Source of the DNA: Aralia elata
Lineage: Eukaryota; Streptophyta; Magnoliopsida; Apiales; Araliaceae
Direction of reading: 5' to 3'
Assembly: GCA_034770075.1 (NCBI GenBank)
Contig: CM068385.1
Location: 47,824,721-47,888,720, forward strand
Length of the DNA stretch: 64,000 bases
Shown here: in pieces, positions 1 through 8,739 of the stretch
Position numbering within the stretch: the first letter of the stretch is position 1
How the letters are laid out: every line of letters starts with the position of its first letter
The notes under the pieces: model-generated
Databases searched by the model: none
Told to the model about the DNA's origin: nothing
The model's input: only the letters and a program-made list of their open reading frames with translations
Program-made: the position numbers and the translations under genes

Positions 1-222
1 CAGGGACAGTGCTCAGAATGTCTGCAGACTATGGCTGTTTGTCCCCCACTGTCTTTGGTTCTTCGTTCAGATCAATTAAGTATTCAGCAACTGTCTTGGG
101 CAGGTCACTCTACTGATATGGATATGGGCAATATAGAATATTTAATTCAGTTCTTAGTTGCTTCGTCTGATGAGGCTCGTAGAGTGTTTGGCAGACTGTA
201 CGATCCTTTTGATAAAACTTGA
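1..222 (+). CDS. Possible C-terminal end of an unidentified coding region (partial)
   Basis: A frame is open from base 1 to a TGA at 220-222 (73 codons), with an internal Met at codon 11. The peptide has mixed composition (ending RLYDPFDKT) and shows no transposon motif I know, no signal peptide and no zinc-binding pattern. I do not recognise it. It could be the last exon of a host gene cut by the window edge, or a chance frame. It is the only stretch here that does not obviously belong to a retrotransposon. Base composition is more balanced than in the flanking AT-rich LTR DNA, which weakly favours real coding sequence. Confidence 0.25.
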   Translation, partial: QGQCSECLQTMAVCPPLSLVLRSDQLSIQQLSWAGHSTDMDMGNIEYLIQFLVASSDEARRVFGRLYDPFDKT

Positions 223-429
223 TTCTTGTAAACGTTAACTGTGATCTTGCATTTTGATCACTGATGAGTGGGTTTTATACTTACGAATTGGATCTTTTAG
301 GCTCAATTCTTTACTATCTTTAAGTATTTTTAGTATTAATTTACTTGTTATTTCATTGGTGTTGTAGGAAGCGGCTTTGGATGGGCTTTTGCGGAAATAT
401 TGGACTTTAGTGGCATTTTGGTAATTCTA
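223..429. other. AT-rich spacer with possible UTR intron
   Basis: No gene is seen. If 1-222 is coding, this would be 3' UTR: a GT at 228-229 and a pyrimidine-containing acceptor ending in AG at 366-367 could bound an intron just after the stop. That is only a shape match and could be chance. Confidence 0.2.
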
Positions 430-533
430 CAGGAAATGGGCCCGCACTGGGGCGAGCTCCCAGGCCATTTCTGGCGCCGGGGCGAGCTCAGCGCCGGGGC
501 GCGCTCCCCAGGCCATTTCTGGCACCGAGGCGA
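430..533. repeat. GC-rich tandem repeat with inverted arms
   Basis: About 100 bp of very GC-rich DNA in AT-rich surroundings. The block AGGCCATTTCTGG occurs twice and the core GGGGCG with flanking GCTC/GAGC occurs several times. Cores such as CGCCGGGGCG can fold (CGCC/GGCG). This core is the reverse complement of the CGCCCCGGCG core in LTR I (56065-56160), so the block may be the hairpin cassette of another LTR, cut by the insertion of LTR J at 534. Confidence 0.55.
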
Positions 534-827
534 TGTGACGACCCGAGAATTTATAAGATTTATTAATAAAATCTTGGATGATGATTAAAGGTTAAAGAAT
601 AAAACCTCGATAAGAATTTGTGGATTTATTGAAAATTTCTAAAAAAAAAAAAACCTATATGGTTTACTATTTGAAAGAGAATTGAGAGAATAAGGGTTAC
701 AAAATTCAAAACCCCGAATGGAACTATACTTGAATGTAGTTAAGAACAAGGTATTATGTTACCTTTAACTTTACGTGAATTAAGGAAAGAGATTATGTAA
801 AGATACATATGGAAAAAGAAACGGTTG

Positions 828-940
828 GCTGAATTAGTGTATTCTGTTTGCTGAATTAGTGTATTCGGTTTGCTGAATTAGTGTATTCGGTTTGCTGAAT
901 TAGTGTATTCAGTTTGCTAAATTAGAAAAGCAGTTTGCTG
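828..940 (+). repeat. 22-bp tandem repeat in LTR J
   Basis: Units begin GCTGAATTAGTGTATTC at 828, 850, 872 and 894, an exact 22-bp period, followed by a decayed fifth unit. It lies upstream of the putative leader, so probably in U3, where such repeats can act as enhancers; function unknown. Confidence 0.85.
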
Positions 941-1337
941 TATTAGCGATGTTAGCTTGTTATAATAAGGAACAAGAGAATGAGTATATGTATAATTAAA
1001 TATATACCTATACTTAGAAAGTTTAATTAAATTGATCATATAGATTAATAGAAACTGAGCCTGATTGGTAGTTGTAGAGAACCCAAAGATATTAAATTGG
1101 GAAGAGATGTACTATGTGCAGTAGTATTAATTAAATGCGCCTAACCTATTAGTCAAGTATTAGAAGTTTAATAAAAGTCCAAGAAGGGATTAAGATCATG
1201 GTAAGTGAATTGTATATGGCAAGCCATGTAATAAAAGCTTGTGGAGCTTAGCAAATAGTAAAAAGAGATATTTGATAAGACATGAGGTTAAATGTCAAGC
1301 CTATTATATAGGAAATATTAATTATTGAATGATAAAG

Positions 1338-1339
<2 letters not shown>

Positions 1340-1374
<35 letters not shown>
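1340..1374. repeat. AT dinucleotide microsatellite
   Basis: An uninterrupted run of about 17 AT units inside LTR J. Confidence 0.95.
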
Positions 1375-1377
<3 letters not shown>

Positions 1378-1943
1378 GAATATGTATATTTATCGACGGT
1401 GTAGAATGTAATAAAAGAACTATATAACCTAATATATTATATATTAGGAATGAAAAATTGAATAACCTAAGAGTTATAGCTATTGGAAAAGCATAGTGTT
1501 TGATCCATGTGGTTTATATGGTATGTCTCAACATATTAAATTATGTTGAGGTATATATATAGAATGAATATGAGAGATAAATGAATAGCAATCTTATGAG
1601 ATTGTATATATAATTGTTTATTATATAATAAACAAACAACAAGAAGTACTGTAAATTAATCTTTATATGTTATTTATGAGGATTAATGATGGCGATTGAA
1701 GTGTACTAGCAAAAGTAATGTGATAGAGACTTATTTTAATATATATCTCAGTTATTATTTATTTTAACTTAATTAAGGAAGAATTTAATTGAGTTATATA
1801 AATAAATGTAAGTGAATAATTATTTTAAATTCCAAATCTTGTGGAAAAGAAATCCTAATTAAATATTAGGATAAAGTGATTATGTGGGTTGAATTATTTT
1901 ATTTCATGACCCAAAGGATTTAATTAATTATGTAACAAATAGA

Positions 1944-1945
<2 letters not shown>

Positions 1946-1983
<38 letters not shown>

Positions 1984-2008
1984 ATAAGGAAGGATAAAAA
2001 GGAAAGTA

Positions 2009-2050
<42 letters not shown>
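1946..2050. repeat. Two AT dinucleotide microsatellites
   Basis: TA runs at 1946-1980 and 2009-2050, separated by a purine-rich AGGATAAGG segment, immediately upstream of the GA-rich leader of LTR J. They may supply the TATA region of the LTR promoter (inference). Confidence 0.9.
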
Positions 2051-2053
<3 letters not shown>

Positions 2054-2083
2054 ATTCACTCCCCATTTTCTCATTCTCGGCAA

Positions 2084-2240
2084 CAAAAGGAAAGGAGAGA
2101 GAGAGAGAGAGAAAACCGACCGAAAGAAAGAGGGAGGAAGAGAGAGAAGAAGAAAGAGAGAAGGCTTGGCTACCATGAAGGAAGAAGAAAGCATAGGAAG
2201 CCATGGAAGATCCATGGAAGGAAAGAGAAAGAAAGGAAAT
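2084..2240 (+). promoter_or_regulatory. Purine-rich (GA)n leader of LTR J
   Basis: A GA run (2093-2112) and a longer A/G-rich tract directly follow the AT microsatellites. LTRs D (42401-42510) and I (55372-55430) carry a similar purine-rich tract at the same relative place, so it probably marks the start of the transcribed part. The transcription start itself is not visible. Confidence 0.4.
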
Positions 2241-3974
2241 GAAATCCAAAAAGGTAAAACTCAAAACTCTATCCATTTTTCTTGTGATTAAGCTTGGATC
2301 TAGCTTTGGGTTAGTGTTATTATACTTTATATTGATAGATCTACATGGTTTATGATGATTCATGGTTAGATCTAGCGATTTTATTGGTTATTAAGCTTGG
2401 ATCTAAGAAATAATTTCTTAAAACTCCAAACCGTCACTTTCCTCTTTGATCCTTAGATCCGCTTAGTGGGTATGGATGAAAAATTGTATAGATTTAATAT
2501 GTTGTAATATTATGAGTTACGAGTTCATAAAACTTGAAATCATTTGATTTGGTTGTGTAAAACTCAAAATATGAAAATCAAACGGAGAGGAGAGAATGAA
2601 CTAGTGAGCTGCTGTCCAAAATAGGAAAATTCGGGCCTATCTAGATTGCTCTAAAAATTCTGGGCTTTTGGTATGTTATTGTACACTGAATAAGCTTTCC
2701 ATAGACTCCGAAACGGACCAATTTCGACTTCGGAGCAAAACGTTATGGCCAATCTAAGTAATAGGCAAAACTGTCCAGCGAAATTCGGGGTCAGCCCCCT
2801 TTACGTGCGATGTTTTTCGTAAATCGCTGGCTCATGTGTGACTCCGAATTAATTGGTCTGCGAACCGAGATTCATAGAGTTCGGGGGCTTGCTTAAGCGA
2901 GGGGAAGGTGTTAGGCACCCCTCGACTTCCATGAAACACAGTTACCGCAATCTTGATGCTTTCCTATCCTTTAATTCATGAAATATGTATGTGTGCGTGT
3001 GTGTGTGTGTGCCTATGTGAATGTGGTGGTGATTTTGCCTGAAGAAACCAATTGGGTTTTTTGGAAAAGTCGTGTTTTTCTTTTGGGAATGCTTTAGAAT
3101 ATCCTTCGGTTTATACGAGAAAGCTTTATGAGAAAATGTTTGATTTTAATTGTCAAAACTGTGAGATTGCATTAGGTGTTGTTTTGGCGAAACAAGAGTT
3201 TTTCTAAATCTTTGTCAAAATAGGAATCGAGGTCTATACGTTGCTTTCATAACTTAAATGATGGGCAACCTCTAGGTTCTCTTTAACCCTATGCACAAGG
3301 ATTTAATAAAACATTATTTATTTTTATAAAACCATTTTTTGTGATGTTTGAAAACGATTTCCTTCTTTTGCCTTCTCGTTGAATAGAAATCGACATTCAT
3401 TAGCACTCCCAATTTCTTATCCTCGTGAGCTAATAACCTAGTTTTGATTGATTTTATGAAACTCTTTATCGTTTTAGCTTTGAAATCAATTTCGTGTCAT
3501 AAATCAAATCAAGCATTGAAATGCGTTGGGGCTATTCATGGGCATGTGAGCCATCAAAATAACCCCAAACGCCCACAATCACGTATTTCACTATTACGGG
3601 GGCCTTAAACACGATTTTTGCCTTGGCGTCGTTTTAAGGCCCGACGGTTACATATTTTCAAGGAAGATTACATCGCTCCTACTAATTATATCAAAAGATG
3701 TCCATCATCGGATTTGGACCACGGGGTCGCTTTCCTAGGCTCAGACCCCCAATTTTCCACACACCCACAACCGGATATTACAAGAAATAACCAACACTGA
3801 TAAACTAACAATACCAAGACATCCTAAAATAGCGATCTAAAGGAACCACGCCCAATATAACGTCGTAAAATAACCAAAAATTCAACAAACGAATATCATC
3901 GGGTTATTAGGAAGAATTTTGTTCCGATGGAACCCTTTCTAATAATCCCTAATTCATTGTCCACCATAAATTAT

Positions 3975-4036
3975 ATGAAAATTACATTTAATTTAACCAA
4001 AGTACATGAAAATTACATTTAATTTAACCAAAGTAC
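3975..4036. repeat. 31-bp direct duplication in T1
   Basis: Bases 3975-4005 are repeated exactly at 4006-4036 (unit begins ATGAAAATTACATTTAA). T2 has only one copy near 54160-54190, so the duplication is private to T1. Confidence 0.9.
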
Positions 4037-4329
4037 ATGATAGAAATTGCTATAATAAGGGAATTTTCACCTTGCAAATGATTTCAAAGTGGATGTAAAC
4101 TTGTGTATTTTGAATAGAAGAAGAAGTATATGTGATACAATCAAATCAAAATAAAATAAATTCTCTCTTTTTTCTTCTTTTCTCTCTTATTTTGTTACAA
4201 AATTATGCTATTTTTCCTCAATTCCTGAGTTGTTGTTGCTGTTATTTCTTCCTCTCTCCGCCTACTAACCTCTCAACCTCCTCTATGCTGAATGAAGGAA
4301 ATGATCTGAAATAGGCTGGCCAGAGCCAA

Positions 4330-4500
4330 CCGCAGATCCATCTGCGGCTGGCCGCAGATTGATCTGCGGCTGGCTGGCTGCAGATTGATCTGCGGCTGGT
4401 TGGCCGCCGCCCCTCCACTCAGCTGAATTTCGGTTTCCGTGTTTCGAGTTCCGTGTTTTCAAAAGGCGCACTCATTGGCCGCAGATCAATCCGCGGCTGG
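4330..4500 (-). repeat. Hairpin cluster of LTR T1
   Basis: Four closely related inverted repeats: CCGCAGAT/ATCTGCGG at 4330-4347; GCCGCAGAT/ATCTGCGGC at 4351-4370; a weaker copy near 4380; and GCCGC/GCGGC at 4478-4497. Loops of the first two are 2 nt. T2 retains two of them (54475-54496 and near 54572). Confidence 0.8.
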
Positions 4501-4791
4501 TTGGCTTGACTTTCTCGATTTTCGTGCTACGTCTCGATTCTCGTGTCGTGACATAGGTTTTCGCCGATAGGCTCGTGTTTTGTAGTCTGGGAATTACTGG
4601 GAGACGTGCCACATCATTCGGGCATGCTCATTTCGGATAGCCTTGTTGTCACGTCGGTTTCGGTTGTAAATCATCGCGATGGCGTCGAGTGTTCGTACTT
4701 GTCCACCCTTTGCTCTTGCAGGCCGGTTCATTTGCTGAATTTGCCCTCCTATCAGGGTTAGTATACGAAGTGCAAAATTTGGGTGTCTACA

Positions 4792-5705
4792 CATGTCTTC
4801 TAATGTCTGAATCGTTCTTTCGCTCTGCCCATCGGTCTGTGGATGATACGCGGTACTCAACCTTAGTTGTGTCCCCATTCTTTCTTGAAGGCTTCTCTAA
4901 AAGTTTGACGTGAAGCGTGGATCCCTGTCATATACAATTGATATTGGCACTCCATGTCTTGAAACTATTTCTTTGATATACATCTTGGCTAGTTGATCCA
5001 AATGGTACCTAATCTTGATCGGTAAAAAGTGCGCTGACTTTGTAAGACGATCCACAATCACCCATATGGCGTCGTAACCTTTCTGTGTTGTTGGAAGTCC
5101 CACCACAAAATCCATTTTGACATGCTCCCATTTCTATTCAGGAATCTCTAACAGTTGCAACAATCCATTGGGTTGTTGATGCTCTGCCTTGACTCGTTGA
5201 CAAGTTAAACATTTGTTGACATATTCTGCAACCTCTCTTTTCATGTTCAGCCACCAAAAATGTTGACGCAGATCTTGATACATCTTTGTGCTTCCTTGGT
5301 GTACAAGTATCTTGTACTGTGCGTTTCTTGTAAAATCTCTTCTCTTAACTCCGGTACTGAAGGTACCCAAAATCGGTTTTCAAATCTCAGTAATCCGATG
5401 CTATCGATTTTATACCTCAACTCCTCACATTTAGCTAGCCGCTTCTTGATGTTACCACATTCTTCATCATTTTCTTAAGCCTCTTTCACCTTATCTAATA
5501 AGGTCGGACTTGCTTCCATTACTATTACTTTCTCTGAATCCTTCGAATTTTTCACCTCCAACTCCATTTTCTCCATCTCTTTTACTAACTCTTCTTTCTC
5601 TATCAATACAAACAACTTCTCTCTGTTCTTTCTGCTTAAAGCATCTGCCACTACATTTGCCTTTCCTGGATGGTATAAAATATCACAATCATAGTCCTTG
5701 ATCAA
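4792..5705 (-). pseudogene. pol: Element A integrase, interrupted (pol fragment)
   Basis: Read on the minus strand this continues A's pol: the linker with LSRKNREKL after RNase H, the HHCC zinc region (VHQGSTKMYQDL, then CLTCQRVK), and the integrase core with DFVVGLPTTQKG, IVDRLTKSAHFLP, YDRDPRFTSNF and HPQTDGQSERTIQTLEDM. Catalytic D, D and E are present. The frame is cut at 4791 by T1; the integrase C terminus and chromodomain are absent. A TAG replaces Trp before KWEH (about 5132-5134), the stop at 5475 splits the linker, and another stop follows TSNF. Nonfunctional remnant. Confidence 0.85.
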
Positions 5706-7142
5706 TTATATCCACCTTCTATGCCTCATGTTCAACTCCTTTTGTGTAAAGATATACTTCAGACTTTTGTGATCTGTGCATATCTCACACTTTTCTCCAT
5801 AGAGATAATGTCTCCAAATCTTAAGGGTAAACCTACCACTGCCAATTTCAAGTCATGCGTAGGGTATCCCTTCTCATAGTCCTTCAGTTGTCATCATGCG
5901 TACACAATGACTTTACCATTCTACATCAACACGCAACCTAGTCCCTTGTGTGACGCATCACTGTACACTATAAAACTTCCCGTATTATCTGGTAAGGATA
6001 ACACAGGTGCTTCGCTTAGTTTCTTCTTTAACTCCTGAAAACTTTGCTCACATTTCTCAGTCCATATATACTTAACCGTCTTTCTTGTCAGATTCGTTAA
6101 TGGCGCCGCTATCTTTGAGAAATCTTGAATAAACTTTCGGTAATATCCTGCCAATCCCAAGAAATTTTTGACTTCTGTAGGCGTCTTCGGTTGTCCCCAA
6201 ATTTTCACCGCTTCAACCTTTGCTGGATCCACAGAAATTCCCTCATGGTCTATAACATGTCCCAAAAACTGAACTCTCTTCAACCAAAATTTACTTCGAA
6301 AACTTTGCATATAGTTTCTCCTTCCTTAATGTCTCAAACACTATCCTTAAATGTTTGACATGCTCCTGTTCAGTCTTCGAATACACCAATATGTCATCAA
6401 TGAACACCACCACAAATTTATCCAAGTACTTTTTAAATACTCTATTCATCAAGTCCATAAATGCAGCTGGCGCATTCGTCAGTCCAAACGACATCACTAG
6501 AAACTCATAATGGCCGTAGCGAGTTCTAAATGCTGTCTTTGGTACATCCTCTGGCCTCACCTTCAACTGATGATAACCAGTCCTCAAATCAATCTTTGAA
6601 AAATACTTCGCTCATTTAAGTTGATCAAACAGATCGTCTATTCTCAGTAATGGATACTTGTTCTTAATTGTCACCTTATTCAATTCCCTATAATCCATGC
6701 ATAACCTCATCGATCCATCCTTCTTCTTTACAAACAACACCGGTGCAACCCACGGAGATACGCTAGGTTGAATGTACTTCTTGTCCAACAAATCCTACAG
6801 TTGAACCATTAACTCTTTCATTTCTACTGGAGCCATCCTATACGGTGCTTTCGATATTGGTGTTATCCCCGGTACTAAATCAATTACAAACTCTATCTCT
6901 CGGTCTTGTGGAAGTCCTGACAATTCCTCTAGAAAGACATCCCCAAAGTCGTTAACTATAGGTATCTATCCCATGTCAGAATTCACCATCCTTGTATCCG
7001 CTACATGAGCCAAATAACCTTCACATCCTTTTTGTAACATCTTCCTGGCCTGCACCATTGTCAGACAACTCGTTTGTCTTGGCGACTTGCTACCATAAAA
7101 TACAACCTTAGACTTATTTGGTGTCTTAAGGCGTATACTCTT
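5706..7142 (-). pseudogene. pol: Element A reverse transcriptase and RNase H (decayed)
   Basis: Translated on the minus strand: protease-RT linker (DREIEFVIDLVPG, APYRMAPVEMKEL), RT fingers (KKKDGSMRLCMDYREL, FSKIDLRTGYHQLKVRPEDV), catalytic FIDDILVYS near 6380-6410, GHVIDHEGISVDPAKV, FLGLAGYYRKFI, and RNase H beginning VYSDASHKGLGCVLM. Several in-frame stops interrupt it, including TAG at 6795-6797 where element C has a Gln codon, TGA in the DQLKGAKYF region, and one after GCVLM. The part from 6515 upward is duplicated at 20461-21088. Confidence 0.85.
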
Positions 7143-7517
7143 CTACAGACAGTCTATAACTGCCTCATGGTTAAATAACCAATCCATTCCTAGGATCACA
7201 TCAAATTCTCCTAAGCGTATCGGAACTAAATTCACGCTTAACTTATGTCCCCTTATTTCCACAAAACAATTTCTATGGATAAACTCTACAGGGATCACTT
7301 CTTTGTTTACAACCTCTATATTCATTGGGTTTTCTAACTTTTCACGAGATAAGTTTAACCTTATAGCAAATTCATCAGATATAAAAGAACAAGTAGCTCC
7401 CAAATCAAATAATACATACGCATTCATATTATTGATCAGAATGTTACCTGACACCACCTCCTTGGATGCCACTGCATCATGCACAGTCATGTTAAAGGTT
7501 CTAGCTGTTGGCTTGCT
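7143..7517 (-). pseudogene. pol: Element A aspartic protease (inactive)
   Basis: A retropepsin-like domain: Met-Thr-Val-His-Asp start, FDLGATCSFIS where the catalytic DSG motif should be, the IRLGEFDVILGMDWL strand pair, ending CL-stop at 7143. The catalytic motif has Ser replaced by Leu, and TAG codons bound it on both sides (7143-7145 and just after GPAQ at 7518-7520), so it cannot be made as part of a Gag-Pol chain. The near-identical copy is 21089-21463. Confidence 0.85.
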
Positions 7518-8585
7518 CTACTGTGCTGGCCCTCTAATGGTTAGTTTGGTGTTACTACCCTTATTGCCACTTCCTCCATCAGTATTCTTCTTCAAAGGAC
7601 AATCCTTGAATCTATGTCCTGTTCCTCCACATGAAAAACAACCACCTTTCTTTGGCTTAGGATAATTGGGCGAAATATGCCCTTCCTGTCCACAACTGTA
7701 ACATACATTCTTACCCCTCATACACTCTCCCGAGTGATATTTTCCACATTTCCTACATGTTGGCTTCTTCTGTTATACACTTCCTTGCTGACTCTCTGAA
7801 TTATTACCCCCACTGTTCCACTTACGCTTCTTACTGTTGCTACCACCGTTACTGGCATTCGAATTTCCTCCTTCAACCTTCTTCTTATTCTTCTCGCGAT
7901 TATACTTTGATACTGCTTCGCTCCCACCTTCTGCAATGAGAGCTTTCTCCAATAGAGTCGAAAAGGTAGTAATTTGCAACACTGCCACTTTGCTATAAAT
8001 CCATGGTTTTAAGCCATTCTCAAATCTACACGCCTTTCTTGCCTTTGTGTCCACCTGATGTGGAGCGAATCTGGCTAACTCATTAAACTTGGCGGCGTAT
8101 TTTGACACTGATATATTTTCCTGCTTCAGTTCTAGAAACTTCACCTCCATTCTTGCTTGCGTACTTTTTGAAAAATAGTTTTCGAAAAATAAAGTTTTAA
8201 ACCTTTCCCATGCTACTACTCCTGCACCAGCTCTAGCTTGGTTAGATTTCCACCAGAAGTTTGCTTCTCCCTTCATTAGATAAGTCACAAATGTTGTCTT
8301 CTGTTCTTCGACAACTCTCGCAATGACAAAGGTTTTCTCTATCTTTTTTATCCATGTTTGTGCTTCAATGGGGTCAGTTGTCCCCTTAAACTCTGGCGGA
8401 CCTACTACCTTAAAGTCTTTAAAATTCGCTAATTGATTCCCTGGCGGATTTCCTGCAGCTAGTGCTCGATTATGTATAGCCTCTACTAGCATGTTAACAA
8501 AGTCTTGCATTGGGGTTGCTTGACCTCCTTCGTCATTATTGAATTCATCTATCATTCGACGTCGTTGTTCTCTTTTTGGCGGCAT
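7518..8585 (-). pseudogene. gag: Element A Gag with CCHC zinc knuckles, one in-frame stop
   Basis: Gag starts at ATG 8585 (MPPKREQRRRM). Residues about 50-200 form the retrotransposon Gag domain (MKGEANFWWKSNQ, ARMEVKFLELKQ, YAAKFNELARFAP). A basic Asn/Gly-rich linker follows and ends at TAA 7773-7775. The same frame continues into the nucleocapsid: CRKCGKYHSGEC (intact), CYSCGQEGHISPNY (last Cys lost) and CFSCGGTGHRFKDC (intact). Only 154 bp separate the ATG from the LTR edge at 8740, and no primer site is found there. Confidence 0.88.
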
Positions 8586-8739
8586 TGTCTAAATAAACAA
8601 AACCTTAAGTTACTCTTTGAGTTTTATGTTATGCCATGGCTTATTAGTGTTAGCTTTTAAAATGTAATACGTACTTTAAACTTATATAATCATAATGTTG
8701 GACTTTGAAAATAGACAACATACTAACTTGATTCTCAAA
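8586..8739 (-). other. Short leader between A gag and LTR, lacking primer site
   Basis: AT-rich, no ORF. In B and C the corresponding interval is over 1.3 kb and holds a primer-binding site and an extra ORF; here the LTR end (TGTGACACCCCC on plus) abuts directly. Either a deletion removed both, or 8740 is the end of a different element inserted in A's leader. The copy is 22532-22685. Confidence 0.6.

Larger units (their letters stand above)
534..2810 (+). mobile_element. Truncated LTR J of a plus-strand Gypsy element
   Basis: It starts TGTGACGACCCGAGAA, a TG start with the GACCCG block shared by the other Gypsy LTRs here (compare 41607 and 52536). It holds a 22-bp tandem repeat, three AT microsatellites, a GA-rich leader at 2084-2240 and then the CGGACCAATTT-type block also seen in D and I. 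It stops abruptly near 2811, where LTR T1 sequence begins; no LTR end, primer site or target duplication follows. It is a 5' LTR fragment joined to T1 by deletion or recombination. No coding capacity is seen. Confidence 0.7.
2811..4791 (-). mobile_element. Truncated solo LTR T1 inserted in integrase of element A
   Basis: On the minus strand it begins TGTAGACACCCAAATTTTGC at 4791, right after the Leu-Glu-Asp-Met codons of A's integrase. It is colinear with T2 (52810-54888), including a GGGGAAGGTGTTAGGCACCC block and a GT microsatellite near 2990-3015. T2 carries about 195 bp more at the far end; here that end is missing and sequence of LTR J adjoins, so no matching TSD is found (CATGT at 4792-4796 has no partner). 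The rest of A's integrase and its 3' LTR are also missing. No gag or pol is present inside. Confidence 0.8.

Noticed and set aside
828..940. CRISPR-like array in LTR J
   Set aside because: Units are contiguous 22-bp tandem copies without unique spacers, in a plant LTR.
1946..2363. ORFs on the minus strand through the AT and GA repeats (Ile-Tyr and Ser-Leu rich)
   Set aside because: They are translations of simple repeats with no domain and no conservation.
7303..7665. Plus-strand ORFs opposite the gag-pol genes (for example 120 codons here and 162 codons at 19745-20233)
   Set aside because: They are antisense shadows of clearly coding minus-strand gag and pol; no recognisable domain.
7771..7777. 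Programmed readthrough between Gag and nucleocapsid in A and B
   Set aside because: Both elements have one in-frame stop before the first knuckle, but at different codons (TAA in A, TAG in B, about eight residues apart) and without the usual CARYYA readthrough context; independent nonsense mutations are simpler.
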